Positions 9,229 to 18,118 are shown, counted from the stretch's first letter. The stretch: 64,000 nucleotides of DNA from JBJHAX01 sp050480705 (GCA_050480705.1 JBJHAX010000008.1:7442-71441), one strand, 5' to 3'. The notes: a model not told the origin generated them from the letters alone. Program-made: numbers and translations.

Positions 9229-10185
9229 GTGGTCAGATCGCCGCGCACCCTGATGGTGCTGGGCGTTCTCCTGCTGTCCGCAGTGGTGCTGGCGGGCAAC
9301 GGTCTGCTGTCGAGTTCGCGTGCGTCCGCCCAGCAGGCCGGAGGTGACGCGACGGCGTCACCGGCACGTATCGAAGAACTGCTAGAACGTCTCGACGAAC
9401 TCGAACGTGTTCTGCCCGACAGCATCCTGCCGGTGTCGTTCTCGTACGATCGCCCGCTCGGAAACGCCACTGCCGGCGGTGACGCGCTCGAATTGCGCCG
9501 CCGGCTCGACCCCCTCGAGCAGGAGCTCCGTGACCTGTACGCGGCTGCCGACGACACGCGCCATCCGACCGCGGCGGCGATCGCGAAGGTCGCACGCGGC
9601 TGGCTCGACGTGTGGCAGGCCTCGCGCCTGCTCGCCGACGTCGAGTCGCACGACCTGGCGTTCCCGACCGACACCCGCACGCTCGACGGTGTTGCGACCG
9701 GCGCTGACGACGTGGTCCTGCTCGTCGAGTCAGCGATCGACCTCGTGCTCGACGGCCATCGCAGGCACCTGGAGGGCTACGTCGAGTTGCGCCGTGCCGG
9801 CGACTCGACACCTGCCGGCCAGGCCCGCCTGGACAGCAGGGCCGCGGCCTCCGAGGACTTCGATGCGGACATACGCCCGCAACTGCTCGCGCTGCTGTCG
9901 AGACCATCGACGAGCGTGATCGCGACGTCTGACCGGTTCACCACCACCCAGCCGGGCGTGGCGCCACGTGCGTCCTCGCTCGAAGTCGTGTGCGTGGACC
10001 GTGACGCGCTGGCGCGTGCCGGTGGAACGCTCACCGACGAGTTGCGCGACGAACTGGCTTCCACGACCCGCGAGCGTGCCGACTGCCCGGACCCGATCGA
10101 TGTCGACGATCCGGCTCACGCCATCGACGACGATGCGGACACCGACGAGGACGACGCGTCCGACGACGAGGACGCGCAAGACTGA
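9229..10185 (+). CDS. Secreted or membrane-anchored hypothetical protein
   Basis: A protein of about 318 residues with no family I recognise. GTG 9229 is chosen because GAGGAG lies at 9214-9219 and the protein then starts with a typical export signal: basic RSPRT, a hydrophobic core LMVLGVLLLSAVVLAGNGLL, and an Ala-rich possible cleavage region SSRASAQQ. The mature part is mostly helical, rich in Leu, Arg and Asp (RIEELLERLDELERVLP, ALELRRRLDPLEQELRDLY). It ends in a 30-residue Asp/Glu/Ala tail. Three cysteines are visible, one in the signal region of the longer frame and two near the C-terminus. It converges with the aminotransferase gene, only 16 bp separating the stops. Confidence 0.7.
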   Translation: MVRSPRTLMVLGVLLLSAVVLAGNGLLSSSRASAQQAGGDATASPARIEELLERLDELERVLPDSILPVSFSYDRPLGNATAGGDALELRRRLDPLEQELRDLYAAADDTRHPTAAAIAKVARGWLDVWQASRLLADVESHDLAFPTDTRTLDGVATGADDVVLLVESAIDLVLDGHRRHLEGYVELRRAGDSTPAGQARLDSRAAASEDFDADIRPQLLALLSRPSTSVIATSDRFTTTQPGVAPRASSLEVVCVDRDALARAGGTLTDELRDELASTTRERADCPDPIDVDDPAHAIDDDADTDEDDASDDEDAQD

Positions 10186-10201
10186 CCGGCGGGCCCGGCA
10201 G

Positions 10202-11392
10202 TCAGCCTTCCAGCACCGCCCTGATGCGGCCGATCCCTTCGGTGAGATCGTCGTCGGCCATCGCGTAGGAGATCCGCGCGTAGCCGGGCGCACCGAAGCC
10301 TTCCCCGGGGACCAACGCGACCTGGCCCTGCTCGAGAAGCACCTCGGCGAGGTCCAGGGTCGTGGTGACGCGGCGACCCGCGATCGTGCGCCCGAGGTGC
10401 GCCTGGAACGACGGGAAGACGTAGAAGGCTCCGCCCGGCTCGACGACGTCGACGCCTTCGATGGCGCCCAGCGCGTCGACGGCGAGCCGCCGCCGCCGGT
10501 CGAACGCTCCACGCATCTCGTTCACGCTGTCCTGCGGCCCGGTGAGTGCCTCGAGTGCGGCTGCCTGGGCGACATTGGCGACGTTGGAGGTCAGATGGCT
10601 CTGGAGACGGTTGATCCCGGACGCCATTTCGCGTGGGCTGATCGTCCAGCCAACGCGCCAGCCGGTCATCGCGTAACTCTTGGCCACACCGTCGGCCACG
10701 ACCACACGGTCACGGGCCTCCGGGACCAATGCCGCCATCGATGCGAACGACGCGTCACCGTAGACCAGCTCCGAGTAGATCTCGTCGGTGATCACCCACA
10801 GGCCGTGGGTGTGTGCCCAGCGGCCGATCTCGGCGATCTCGTCGGGGTCGTAGACAGCGCCGGTCGGATTGGACGGTGACACGAACACCAGGCCGGTGGT
10901 GCGTTGTGTCCGTTGGGCTTCGAGTTGGTCCACTGACGCCCGAAAGCCCGTCGAGGTATCGGTGGGCACGGCCACCGGCACGCCACCACACAACCGGATC
11001 TGCTCCGGGTAGCTGACCCAGTACGGCGCGGGAACGAGGATCTCGTCGCCGGGGGCGACGAGCGCCATGAAGGCGTTGTACAACGCGTGCTTGCCGCCGT
11101 TCGCCACGACGACCTGATCGGCGCCGACGTCGATGCCGCTGATCCGCCCCGCCCGCTGTGCGATGGCCTCCCTGAGCGCGCCAAGCCCTGCAGTGGGGGA
11201 GTAGCGATGGTTGCTGGGATCTGCTGCAGCGCGTTGGGCGGCTGCGACGACGTTGTCGGGGGTGGGGAAGTCGGGTTCGCCCGCGCCGAACCCGATCACC
11301 GGGAGGCCTTGTGCCCTCAGCGCCTTCGCCCGCGCGGTGATGGCCAGGGTCGGTGATTCCTCGATTGCGTCGATGCGGGATGTGAGCGTCAC
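10202..11392 (-). CDS. Pyridoxal phosphate-dependent aminotransferase class I/II (aspartate aminotransferase-like)
   Basis: A fold-type I aminotransferase of about 396 residues. Family landmarks are IGFGAGEPDFPTPDNV near the N-terminus, NHRYSPTAGLGALREAIA, VVANGGKHALYNAFMAL, SPSNPTGAVY (substrate and PLP contact), the pyridoxal pocket VITDEIYSELVYG, and the Schiff-base lysine in VAKSYAMTGWRVGW. The C-terminal domain ends ARISYAMADDDL, containing the substrate-carboxylate Arg. This is the Ib subgroup (prokaryotic aspartate/prephenate aminotransferases), so glutamate:oxaloacetate or prephenate activity is likely; the two cannot be separated by eye. GTG 11392 (VTLTSRIDAIEES) is the start; the open frame upstream is non-conserved. 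It is divergent from serC across a 171-bp shared promoter region. Confidence 0.92.
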   Translation of the reverse strand: MTLTSRIDAIEESPTLAITARAKALRAQGLPVIGFGAGEPDFPTPDNVVAAAQRAAADPSNHRYSPTAGLGALREAIAQRAGRISGIDVGADQVVVANGGKHALYNAFMALVAPGDEILVPAPYWVSYPEQIRLCGGVPVAVPTDTSTGFRASVDQLEAQRTQRTTGLVFVSPSNPTGAVYDPDEIAEIGRWAHTHGLWVITDEIYSELVYGDASFASMAALVPEARDRVVVADGVAKSYAMTGWRVGWTISPREMASGINRLQSHLTSNVANVAQAAALEALTGPQDSVNEMRGAFDRRRRLAVDALGAIEGVDVVEPGGAFYVFPSFQAHLGRTIAGRRVTTTLDLAEVLLEQGQVALVPGEGFGAPGYARISYAMADDDLTEGIGRIRAVLEG

Positions 11393-11563
11393 GAAGCAGC
11401 CTTGGTCGAAGCAGGTGTCGTCATGGTGGGCCCGGCCGGCGCAATCGTAACGCCGATCGTTTCGCTGCCCGTCGTGCATGACCGCACGCGTACGATCACC
11501 GAGCAGTGGCGTCGAGCAGTCTGGAATGTTTGACTCCCGCTTCGCGACTCGACGGAGGTGAAC

Positions 11564-12682
11564 GTGTCCGAGATGGTCATCCCACGCGAACTGCTGCCGG
11601 CCGACGGTCGATTCGGTTCGGGGCCGAGCAAGGTCCGTCCTGAATCACTTGCCGCGCTGGCGCGCGTCGGCGACGAGATCCTCGGGACCTCCCACCGCCA
11701 GCAGCCCGTTCGACGTCAGGTGGCCCGGCTCCAGGCGAGCCTGCGTGACCTGTTCCGGCTGCCTGACGGTTACGAAGTCGTGCTGGCTGTCGGCGGCGCC
11801 ACGGCGTTCTGGGAATCGCTGGCGTTCGGCTTCGTCGAGACGCGTGCGCGCCATTACGCCTTCGGTGAGTTCAGTGCCAAGTTCGCGGCGGTGACGCGCG
11901 CTGCCCCATGGCTCGACGATCCCGATGTGATCGAGGCTGAGCCGGGAGACGCGCCCGTGGCGAGTGCGGCGCCGGGCTGTGACGTGCAGGCGTTGACGCA
12001 CAACGAGACCTCGACCGGGGTGCTGCAGCAGCCCGCGCGCGTTGATGACGCGCTCGTGGTCGTCGACGGCACGTCCGCGGCTGGCGCGGTGTCCTTCGAC
12101 CTGCAGGCCACCGACGTGTACTACTTCAGCCTCCAGAAGGGTTTTGCGGCTGAAGGCGGGCTCACCGCTGCGTTCGTGTCACCCGCTGCGGTGGAGCGCA
12201 TCGAGCGCATCAAGGCCAGCGGACGCTACGTACCTGCTTTTCTCGACCTTGTGGCAGCACTGGACAACAGCCGCAAGAACCAGACGTACAACACGCCGAG
12301 CGTGTCGACGATCCTGCTCGCCGCCGAACAGGTCGACTGGATGCTCGAGACCTTCGGTGACCTCGACGGGGTGGCCGCGCATCAGCACGAGAAGGCGGCG
12401 TCGTTGTACGGCTGGGCGGAGCAGCGCGCCTGGGCCGAGCCGTTCGTGCGTGACGTTGCACGCCGGTCACCCGTCGTCGCGACGATCGACCTGGATGACA
12501 CGGTCGAGGCCGACGAGGTCAATGCGGTGCTGCGCGCCAATGGTGTCGTCGACACCGACGGGTACCGCAAGCTCGGCCGCAACCAGTTGAGGATCGCGAT
12601 GTTCCCGGCGATCGAAGCTGCTGATCTCGAGGCCTATATGCGATGCGTGGACTGGGTGGTCGAGCAACTCACCGCTCGGTAG
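11564..12682 (+). CDS. serC: Phosphoserine aminotransferase, actinobacterial type
   Basis: Converts 3-phosphohydroxypyruvate to phosphoserine with glutamate as amino donor (serine biosynthesis). About 372 residues. The N-terminus reads IPRELLPADGRFGSGPSKVRPESL, the hallmark of the actinobacterial SerC subgroup, followed by ILGTSHRQQPVRRQV, LAVGGATAFWESLAFG, THNETSTGVLQQP and the PLP-lysine segment YYFSLQKGFAAEGG. GTG 11564 is preferred: GGAGG at 11554-11558 sits five bases before it, whereas a second GTG at 11558 overlaps the SD and the ATG at 11573 is too far. It is divergent from the aspartate-type aminotransferase, so both may draw on shared regulation of amino acid synthesis. Confidence 0.95.
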   Translation: MSEMVIPRELLPADGRFGSGPSKVRPESLAALARVGDEILGTSHRQQPVRRQVARLQASLRDLFRLPDGYEVVLAVGGATAFWESLAFGFVETRARHYAFGEFSAKFAAVTRAAPWLDDPDVIEAEPGDAPVASAAPGCDVQALTHNETSTGVLQQPARVDDALVVVDGTSAAGAVSFDLQATDVYYFSLQKGFAAEGGLTAAFVSPAAVERIERIKASGRYVPAFLDLVAALDNSRKNQTYNTPSVSTILLAAEQVDWMLETFGDLDGVAAHQHEKAASLYGWAEQRAWAEPFVRDVARRSPVVATIDLDDTVEADEVNAVLRANGVVDTDGYRKLGRNQLRIAMFPAIEAADLEAYMRCVDWVVEQLTAR

Positions 12683-12740
12683 CTGCCGCACCGGCGTGAC
12701 GTCTCACGGGCCCACCGTGCTCGGCGGGCAGACGTGTGGT

Positions 12741-13649
12741 TCACGCGTCGTCGGAGCGCCCGCGCAGGAACCGTTCGATCTCGGCGGCGATTTCGTCCGC
12801 GGACGGGACCTCTTCCTCCGAGATCGCGATGCGTCCCGGTGCGTTCACTTCCGTGATGCGCTCGGCTTCGGCTTCGGCGTCGTAGAGGCGTTCGAGCTGA
12901 CGCACGTGTTCGCTGACCTCGTCGGAGGAAGCCGCCGCGAGGTCCAGGCGGGTCCGGTTGTCGCTGATCGCCTCGTCGAACTCCCCGAGATCGACCGGCG
13001 TGCCCAGATGCGCGCTGAGACGTTCGAGCAGGGTTCGTGTCGCCTGCGGATAGGTTCCCGCGACGTAATGGGGGATGCGCGCCCACATTCCCAGCGTGTC
13101 GACGCCCGCCTCGGCGAGCAGTTTCTCGATGACGACCTGGCAGGAGGCAGGAACGACCAGGTGCTCGTGTGCCCTGCCGAGCCGCTCAATGAGCTCAACG
13201 TCGCTTCCCGTGCACACGATGTGGACCGGGCGCGTGTGGGGGATGGGTCCGGGCACCGCGCCGAGGCCGACATGTCGTCGGATGCCGGTCAGCTCCACCA
13301 GTTCGCGAAGATCAGCGATCACGGTCTGCCATGACAGGTCCGGTTCGGCTCCGGTGACGGTGATGAGCTGAGGACCGCTGGGCGGGGTCACCACATCCAC
13401 GACGAGCTCGGGCCACCGCAGCGCGCCGAGGATGCCCTGGTCGATCTCGAGTTCGGGCCGTCGGTCGCGGTAGTCGTAGAGCGCGTCGGGATCGAAGCTG
13501 GCGAGCCGGCGTGTATCGAATGCCTCGTGGAGCGTGCGCGCGGCCGACGATCCGGCCTCGCCGGCGTCGGTCCAGCCGTCGATCGCGACGAGCAGGACCG
13601 GGTCCTGTTCAGACGCCGGCGGCGAAGAATCGAATCGCAGGAGTTCCAT
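12741..13649 (-). CDS. PAC2 family protein (proteasome assembly chaperone-like)
   Basis: A 302-residue PAC2-family protein. In Actinobacteria this family is widespread and often linked to the proteasome or Pup context, though a biochemical role is not settled. Visible landmarks: LLVAIDGWTDAGEAGSSAARTL near residue 20, the YDYRDRRPELEID segment near 60-70, LITVTGAEPDLSWQTVIADL, and a glycine-rich GMWARIPHYVAGTYPQATRTLLERL near 195-220, which is the most conserved patch. The C-terminal 80 residues are helical and acidic. It is transcribed toward serC (58-bp gap). No proteasome, mpa or pup genes are in the window. Cytosolic; no signal or membrane segment. Confidence 0.88.
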   Translation of the reverse strand: MELLRFDSSPPASEQDPVLLVAIDGWTDAGEAGSSAARTLHEAFDTRRLASFDPDALYDYRDRRPELEIDQGILGALRWPELVVDVVTPPSGPQLITVTGAEPDLSWQTVIADLRELVELTGIRRHVGLGAVPGPIPHTRPVHIVCTGSDVELIERLGRAHEHLVVPASCQVVIEKLLAEAGVDTLGMWARIPHYVAGTYPQATRTLLERLSAHLGTPVDLGEFDEAISDNRTRLDLAAASSDEVSEHVRQLERLYDAEAEAERITEVNAPGRIAISEEEVPSADEIAAEIERFLRGRSDDA

Positions 13650-13782
13650 GACCTCACCGTACCGGGCGCGTGTGGTGCCTCAGGTCGCTGTTGCACTGCT
13701 GCGCCGCAGCTTTCGCGGGACTTCACTTTCTCCGACGCAAGTTGTGCGCAGTGCTGTGGCGTTGGTCGCTACGCTGCCTCAC

Positions 13783-14049
13783 ATGGATGAGACGACGCTT
13801 TCCAGTGGCGGCACCGCGCTCGCGGAGGTGCCGGCCAGCCGTGTTTGCACCCGCTGCGACGACGAGCAGGAACTCGTCGCCGTCGAACGCGGCCTCGGCA
13901 AGTACCGGTGTGGCCACTGCGAGCTGGTGGTCGGCTTCGACCTCGAGGCAGACCCTGCCGAGTTCCTGATCTCGCGCGGGCTGCCCAGCCGCTACACCAA
14001 GGACCTGTTCGGCAGCCACCTGCTGTCGAACGAGCGCCGTCTTCCCTGA
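13783..14049 (+). CDS. Small zinc-ribbon-like protein
   Basis: An 88-residue protein with a zinc ribbon pattern: CTRCDD, then 15 residues later CGHCEL, in residues 22-46. The remainder is a short helix (AEFLISRGLPSRYTKDLFGSHLLSNE) with no recognised family. It lies four bases upstream of rnhA, so the two genes probably form an operon. ATG 13783 is taken because the preceding frame is Arg-rich and unconserved in appearance. A zinc- or nucleic-acid-binding role is plausible from the cysteines and from the RNase HI neighbour, but that is inference. Confidence 0.65.
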   Translation: MDETTLSSGGTALAEVPASRVCTRCDDEQELVAVERGLGKYRCGHCELVVGFDLEADPAEFLISRGLPSRYTKDLFGSHLLSNERRLP

Positions 14050-14053
14050 AGGC

Positions 14054-14494
14054 GTGACTTCCGACGACGGGGTCTACACCGACGGATCTGCCAGCCCGAA
14101 TCCCGGACCTGGCGGGTGGGCGGCGGTGTACGTGGTCGATGGCGAGGTCGTCGCCGAGGCCACGGGTTCCGAGGCACACACCACCAACAACCGCATGGAA
14201 CTCACCGCACTGTTGCGTGGCATCGACCTGGTTCCCGACGGCACGTCCACCACGCTGTACAGCGACTCGAATCTCGCGGTACGCACGGTCAACGAATGGG
14301 CTGCCGGCTGGGAGCGCCGCGGATGGAAGCGACGCACCGGGCCGGTGGAGAATCTGGACCTCGTGCGGCCGTTGTACGAGCTGCTGCGCCGACGTCCTGA
14401 GCTTCGGGTGGCATGGATCAAGGCGCACGCCGGTCACCGCTGGAACGAACACGCCGATCAGCTCGCCTTCGACGCGGGTCGACGCCAGGCCTGA
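14054..14494 (+). CDS. rnhA: Ribonuclease HI
   Basis: Degrades the RNA strand of RNA-DNA hybrids (R-loops, Okazaki primers). The 146-residue protein carries all four catalytic acids at canonical spacing: Asp10 in VYTDGSASPNPGPGGW, Glu49 in NNRMELTALL, Asp71 in LYSDSNLAV, and Asp135 in NEHADQLA, close to the Escherichia coli positions 10, 48, 70 and 134. The handle region is basic (GWERRGWKRRTG), as in hybrid-binding RNases HI. The GTG start lies four bases after the zinc-ribbon gene. The gene faces azlD on the opposite strand with about 40 bp between. Confidence 0.96.
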   Translation: MTSDDGVYTDGSASPNPGPGGWAAVYVVDGEVVAEATGSEAHTTNNRMELTALLRGIDLVPDGTSTTLYSDSNLAVRTVNEWAAGWERRGWKRRTGPVENLDLVRPLYELLRRRPELRVAWIKAHAGHRWNEHADQLAFDAGRRQA

Positions 14495-14536
14495 GCTTGC
14501 CGACGTCGGCGACGAGACGCTGGTTTCGTGGCCTTT

Positions 14537-14845
14537 CTAGGCCCACCCGACGAGACGCACGAGCGCGGTGACTGCAGCGCCGGTGAGCACGACGAGCCCG
14601 AACGGTGCACGCAGCGCGACTGCCACTGCTGCTGCCGCGACACCGGCGATGCGGGCGTCGATGGCCAGTTCGGCGCCTGCGGCGAGCGTCTGATTCGCAA
14701 CGAGTGCTGCGAGCAGTGCCGCGGGCAGCAACTCGGCAAGTTGCCGGCCGCGTGGCGGCAGGTCGCGGCCTGCTGCGGCGAGTGGACCGATCGCCTTCAT
14801 CAGGTAGGTGCCCACCGCCAGCGCGACGAGGCTCGCGATCATCAT
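14537..14845 (-). CDS. azlD: Branched-chain amino acid transport protein AzlD
   Basis: Small integral membrane subunit (102 residues, three to four hydrophobic segments) of the AzlCD/LIV-E exporter, which removes branched-chain or related amino acids. The sequence begins MMIASLVALAVGTYLMKAIGP, with family features LPAALLAALVANQ and the C-terminal FGLVVLTGAAVTALVRLVGWA. The ATG overlaps the azlC stop by four bases (ATGA), so the two subunits are translationally coupled. Transcribed from the azlC promoter, divergent from the XRE-cupin regulator. Confidence 0.9.
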   Translation of the reverse strand: MMIASLVALAVGTYLMKAIGPLAAAGRDLPPRGRQLAELLPAALLAALVANQTLAAGAELAIDARIAGVAAAAVAVALRAPFGLVVLTGAAVTALVRLVGWA

Positions 14846-15624
14846 CTGGGCGTGCCGTTCACTCGAGGGCTGTCGGCTACATCGCTGGAGGCGTTCGTGG
14901 CGCCGGTGTGTCCGTCGCGTTGCGCCGCACGCCGTTCTTCGCGCTGCAGCAACGGCAGTGCCGCCAGCGCACCGACGGCCGCGACGAGGATCGGCACTCC
15001 TGGCGGGCTCAGCGGGGTGAGGCCAACGGCGAGGACGGCGCCGAGCAGTGCCGCGAGACGGCCCGACGGGCGTCGCAGCCACGGCGCCAGCAGCGCCAGG
15101 AAGCCTGCAGGGAACGCGGCGTCGAGGCCGATGACCTCCGGGTCGCCGAGCAGGCTGCCCGCGTAGGCGCCGATGGCGGTGGCGCCGATCCAAGCGACGA
15201 CCACGGTCCAGGCGGTGATCCGAAAGCGGCGTGCGACGTGTTCGTGCGGGCCGTCGAGGCCGATCGCGACCGACTCGTCGACGACGAGATAGCCGTCGAG
15301 TGCACGCCGGGCCAGCCCCGCGCGCGGCAGGTGGGCCGCGATCGCGAAACCGAAGGCGAGGTAGCGCACGTTGAGCAGTAGCCCACCGAGCGCCCCCATC
15401 GCCGGGGAGCCGCCCGCTGCGAGTACACCCACGAACGCGAACTGCGACCCTCCGGCAAGCACCACGATGCTCGACAACGTCGCGAGCCAAGGGGAAAGCC
15501 CTGCAGCGACAGCAAGCACGCCGTACGAGAGCCCGTAGGCGGCCACAGCGACGCCGACCGGCACCGCTTTGGCGAGAACCGGATCGAAGCTGCCGACGTC
15601 GAACGTCCGGAAAGGCGACCGCAT
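14842..15624 (-). CDS. azlC: Branched-chain amino acid permease AzlC family
   Basis: Large subunit of the AzlCD amino acid exporter, about 260 residues with the family core near residue 15 (VLAKAVPVGVAVAAYGLSYGVLAV), the GGSQFAFVGVLAAGGS motif, LLLNVRYLAFG, and VDESVAIGL. Six to seven membrane segments are visible. The start is ATG 15624 (MRSPFRTFDVGSF); sequence upstream in the frame is not conserved. Gene pair azlC-azlD with a divergent cupin-type XRE regulator is a known arrangement, which suggests the regulator senses an amino acid or analogue and controls export. Confidence 0.92.
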   Translation of the reverse strand: MRSPFRTFDVGSFDPVLAKAVPVGVAVAAYGLSYGVLAVAAGLSPWLATLSSIVVLAGGSQFAFVGVLAAGGSPAMGALGGLLLNVRYLAFGFAIAAHLPRAGLARRALDGYLVVDESVAIGLDGPHEHVARRFRITAWTVVVAWIGATAIGAYAGSLLGDPEVIGLDAAFPAGFLALLAPWLRRPSGRLAALLGAVLAVGLTPLSPPGVPILVAAVGALAALPLLQREERRAAQRDGHTGATNASSDVADSPRVNGTPR

Positions 15625-15806
15625 CGTGCGGTATGCTGCACGAGCGTCGTCCCGGATGCACATCGACCGACCGCTCCGAGCGTTCGGCGCACGCGGCGGC
15701 GCCGCATGAGCCGCTGGGGGACACGGCGATCGGGGGGGATGCGGCGCTCCGCGTGCGATACTGCCCTGCCACGGCCCTCGAGGGGCCTCGGGGACAGGAT
15801 GCGCTG

Positions 15807-16394
15807 ATGGGACGCGGATGGCAGCCGCAGGCCGACGTCGACAACGCTGCGACGGTCCGTGAACGCGTGGCCACGACGGTGCGCACGTTGCGCCAGGAAC
15901 AGCGGCGAAGCCTGCAGGATCTCGCGGAGGCTGCGGGCATCGGCAAGTCGACCCTGCACGCCATCGAATCTGGCGACGCCAATCCGGGCATCGAGACCCT
16001 GTGGGCGCTGGCGCGCGCACTGGAGGTGCCCTTCGGCGCACTGCTCGAGCCGCCTGCTCCCCAGATACGCGTCGTACGCGCCGGTGAAGGGCCGCGTGTG
16101 GACAACGCGGACGCCACGATGCGTGCCCGGCTGCTCGCCTCGTCGGCACACGGCAGCCGCGTCGAGCTGTACGCAATCCATCTGTCGCCGCCTGGCGGTC
16201 GTGAAGCCGAACCACACAGCGCAGGCACGGTCGAACATGTCCTGGCCATTTCGGGGCGGCTGTCTGTGGGGCCGGCGGAGAGCCCGGTGGAACTCGCCCC
16301 GGGCGACTATGCATCGTTCGCCGCCGACCGTGCGCACCGTTACGACGCGCTCGACGACGACGTCGAAGCCGTCATGCTGATCGAGTACCCGTGA
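15807..16394 (+). CDS. XRE family transcriptional regulator with cupin domain
   Basis: A 195-residue two-domain regulator. Residues 15-75 form an Xre/Cro helix-turn-helix (RTLRQEQRRSLQDLAEAAGIGKSTLHAIESGDANPGIETLWALARAL). Residues 110-190 form a cupin barrel (EPHSAGTVEHVLAISGRLSVG ... LAPGDYASFAADRAHRYDAL), the usual ligand-sensing half. ATG 15807 is chosen over longer in-frame extensions because AGGA lies at 15796-15799 and conservation starts here. It is divergent from azlCD across 182 bp, so it most likely controls that exporter and itself. The ligand is not evident. Confidence 0.9.
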   Translation: MGRGWQPQADVDNAATVRERVATTVRTLRQEQRRSLQDLAEAAGIGKSTLHAIESGDANPGIETLWALARALEVPFGALLEPPAPQIRVVRAGEGPRVDNADATMRARLLASSAHGSRVELYAIHLSPPGGREAEPHSAGTVEHVLAISGRLSVGPAESPVELAPGDYASFAADRAHRYDALDDDVEAVMLIEYP

Positions 16395-16427
16395 CGCGGA
16401 TCACGGCCGTCCGGCCGCCCACGCGTT

Positions 16428-16850
16428 TCAGGCCTCCGGGGGTCGCCGCAGTCGTTTGAGCTGCGCACGGTGTTCCTTTGCGCGCCGTCGTCGCTGCTTG
16501 GCCGCGCGGGACGGACGCGTCGCCTGACGCGGCGTGGGTGGCTCGAGCGCCTCGCCCACCACCGCCGCGAATCGACTGACGAGCGCGTCACGGTTTCGAT
16601 GCTGAGAGCGGTGCTCGGACGAGCGCAGGATCAGCACACCGTCAGCGGTCAGTCGCGCGGCAAGGCGGTCGAGCAGCCGCGCACGCTGACGTTCGTCGAG
16701 TGCCTGTGACGCTGGCACCGACCAGCGCAGCTCGACGCGCGAATCGGTGGTGTTGGCGTGTTGGCCGCCGGGGCCCGACGAGCGTGACGTGCGGAACTCG
16801 ATCTCGCGCTCCGGGATGACGACACCGTGGGACAGGCGGATGCTGGCCAT
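16428..16850 (-). CDS. arfB: Alternative ribosome-rescue factor / peptidyl-tRNA hydrolase ArfB
   Basis: A 140-residue class-I release-factor-like hydrolase that frees stalled ribosomes lacking a stop codon. The catalytic GGQ is at residues 28-30 within FRTSRSSGPGGQHANTTDSRVEL, and the C-terminal tail is long and basic (AKQRRRRAKEHRAQLKRLRR), the part that occupies the empty mRNA channel in ArfB. It lacks the codon-recognition domains of RF1/RF2. ATG 16850 fits the family N-terminus. The gene is 17 bp downstream of the AdpA-like regulator on the same strand, and it converges with the XRE-cupin gene. Confidence 0.93.
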   Translation of the reverse strand: MASIRLSHGVVIPEREIEFRTSRSSGPGGQHANTTDSRVELRWSVPASQALDERQRARLLDRLAARLTADGVLILRSSEHRSQHRNRDALVSRFAAVVGEALEPPTPRQATRPSRAAKQRRRRAKEHRAQLKRLRRPPEA

Positions 16851-16867
16851 GACGCGAGCGTAGAGGA

Positions 16868-17878
16868 TCAGCGGACCGCCTCCTGCGGTTGGTGCACGGC
16901 TCGGCCGAACGTTTGGGAGGCTGCCTTCGGCAGGGCCTCGTCGCGGCGGTAGCGCTGCCGGTAGGCGGCGGGCGACGAACTGGTTGCCGCCCGAAAATGG
17001 GTGCGCAGGTTGGTCGCGGTGCCAAGCCCCACCCGCCGCGCGATCGCGTCGACAGGCAGGTCGGTGGTCTCCAGCAGATCCTGTGCGCGCGCAACCCGCC
17101 GGTGTATCAACCACCGCATCGGCGTGGTTCCGGTCGCGTCCCGAAAGCGGCGGGCAAGGGTTCGCGGGCTCATCGCCGCCAGCCGCGCGACATCGTCGAC
17201 GGTGACGGGCTCGTCGAGGTGTTCCTCCATCCACTCGAGGACGGGCTGGATCCCGTCGCGGTAGGGCACTGTCGGCACGGGACGGAACACGAACTGCGAC
17301 TGTCCCCCTTCTCGATGCGGAGCGATGACCATGCGACGTGCGACCTGGTTCGCGATCTCGCTGCCGTAATCGCAACGCACGATGTGCAGGGCAAGATCGA
17401 TGCCGCCTGCCGTTCCCGCGGAGGTCAGTACCTGCCCGTCGTCGACGTAGAGCACGTCCGGGTCGAACGACACGCGCGGGTAGCGCGTCGCGAGCTCCTC
17501 GGCGTACATCCAGTGCGTCGTTGCCGTGCGCCCGTCGAGAATCCCTGCTGCAGCCAACGCGAACGCCCCGGAGCAGAACGACACCATCCTGGCACCCCGG
17601 TCGTAGGCGTCGCGAAGCGCGCTGACTGCCGACGGCGGCGGATCGAGGGGGCATGCGGGGACGACGATGGTGTCCGCATCGGCAAGCGCATCGAGACCGT
17701 GCGGCGTATCGATCGTCCATCCGCCGTTGACCACCAGGGGACGGACGACGGCCGCCAGGCGATGCTCGTACCACGCAACGCCCAGTTCGGGCCGTGTGAG
17801 GTCGAACACCTCGCAGGCGACGGCGAACTCGAACGGGTTTGCGCCGGGCATGAGCAGGGTCACGACACGGTGTGCCAT
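16868..17878 (-). CDS. GlxA/AdpA family transcriptional regulator (DJ-1/PfpI plus AraC HTH)
   Basis: A 336-residue regulator with an N-terminal DJ-1/PfpI (class I glutamine amidotransferase-like) domain (residues 1-180, ending around the FCSGAFALAAAG elbow near 100-111 and TSAGTAGGIDLALHIV) and a C-terminal AraC double helix-turn-helix (residues 220-320, MSPRTLARRFRDATGTTPMRWLIHRRV and IARRVGLGTATNLRTHFRAATSSSPAAYRQRY). This is the architecture of AdpA and GlxA regulators. The upstream intergenic region holds two direct repeats resembling the AdpA operator (17963-18021), so autoregulation is likely. Effector and regulon are unknown. Confidence 0.92.
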   Translation of the reverse strand: MAHRVVTLLMPGANPFEFAVACEVFDLTRPELGVAWYEHRLAAVVRPLVVNGGWTIDTPHGLDALADADTIVVPACPLDPPPSAVSALRDAYDRGARMVSFCSGAFALAAAGILDGRTATTHWMYAEELATRYPRVSFDPDVLYVDDGQVLTSAGTAGGIDLALHIVRCDYGSEIANQVARRMVIAPHREGGQSQFVFRPVPTVPYRDGIQPVLEWMEEHLDEPVTVDDVARLAAMSPRTLARRFRDATGTTPMRWLIHRRVARAQDLLETTDLPVDAIARRVGLGTATNLRTHFRAATSSSPAAYRQRYRRDEALPKAASQTFGRAVHQPQEAVR

Positions 17879-17962
17879 CGTCGCGCTCCTTCCGATGCGG
17901 CGTGGCCTGTCGATCGTCGCCGCAGGCGGGTGCAGGTGACTGTACGCCTACTCACAGCCGCT

Positions 17963-18021
17963 TGGCAGGATCCTTTCGGTGTACGGCCGGCTTGTTGCGC
18001 ACTGGCAGGAACCTTTCGGTG
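17963..18021. promoter_or_regulatory. Two AdpA-like operator direct repeats, 40-bp period
   Basis: TGGCAGGATCCTTTCGGTG (17963-17981) and TGGCAGGAACCTTTCGGTG (18003-18021) agree at 18 of 19 positions and are exactly 40 bp apart, about four helical turns. They lie between the divergent AdpA-like gene and the small gene at 18119. The core fits the published AdpA consensus TGGCSNGWWY at every position except the fifth (A instead of S). A likely operator for the neighbouring regulator; this is inference from motif and position. Confidence 0.6.
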
Positions 18022-18118
18022 CGCGTCGTTGCCGCCACTCGCGGCCGTCGGATGCGCATGCGACGTTGCCGGTGCACGCCAAGCGAGCGCATGGCGTGCC
18101 CGCAAACGGAGACCACCG

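Noticed and set aside
10182..10205. Bidirectional terminator between the converging genes at 10185 and 10202
   Set aside because: Only a 5-bp CTGAC/GTCAG pairing with a mismatched GC interior; too weak to call.
15625..15806. -10-like TATGCT and GATACT between azlC and the XRE gene
   Set aside because: No acceptable -35 at the right spacing for either, so no promoter was called although the region must hold the divergent promoters.
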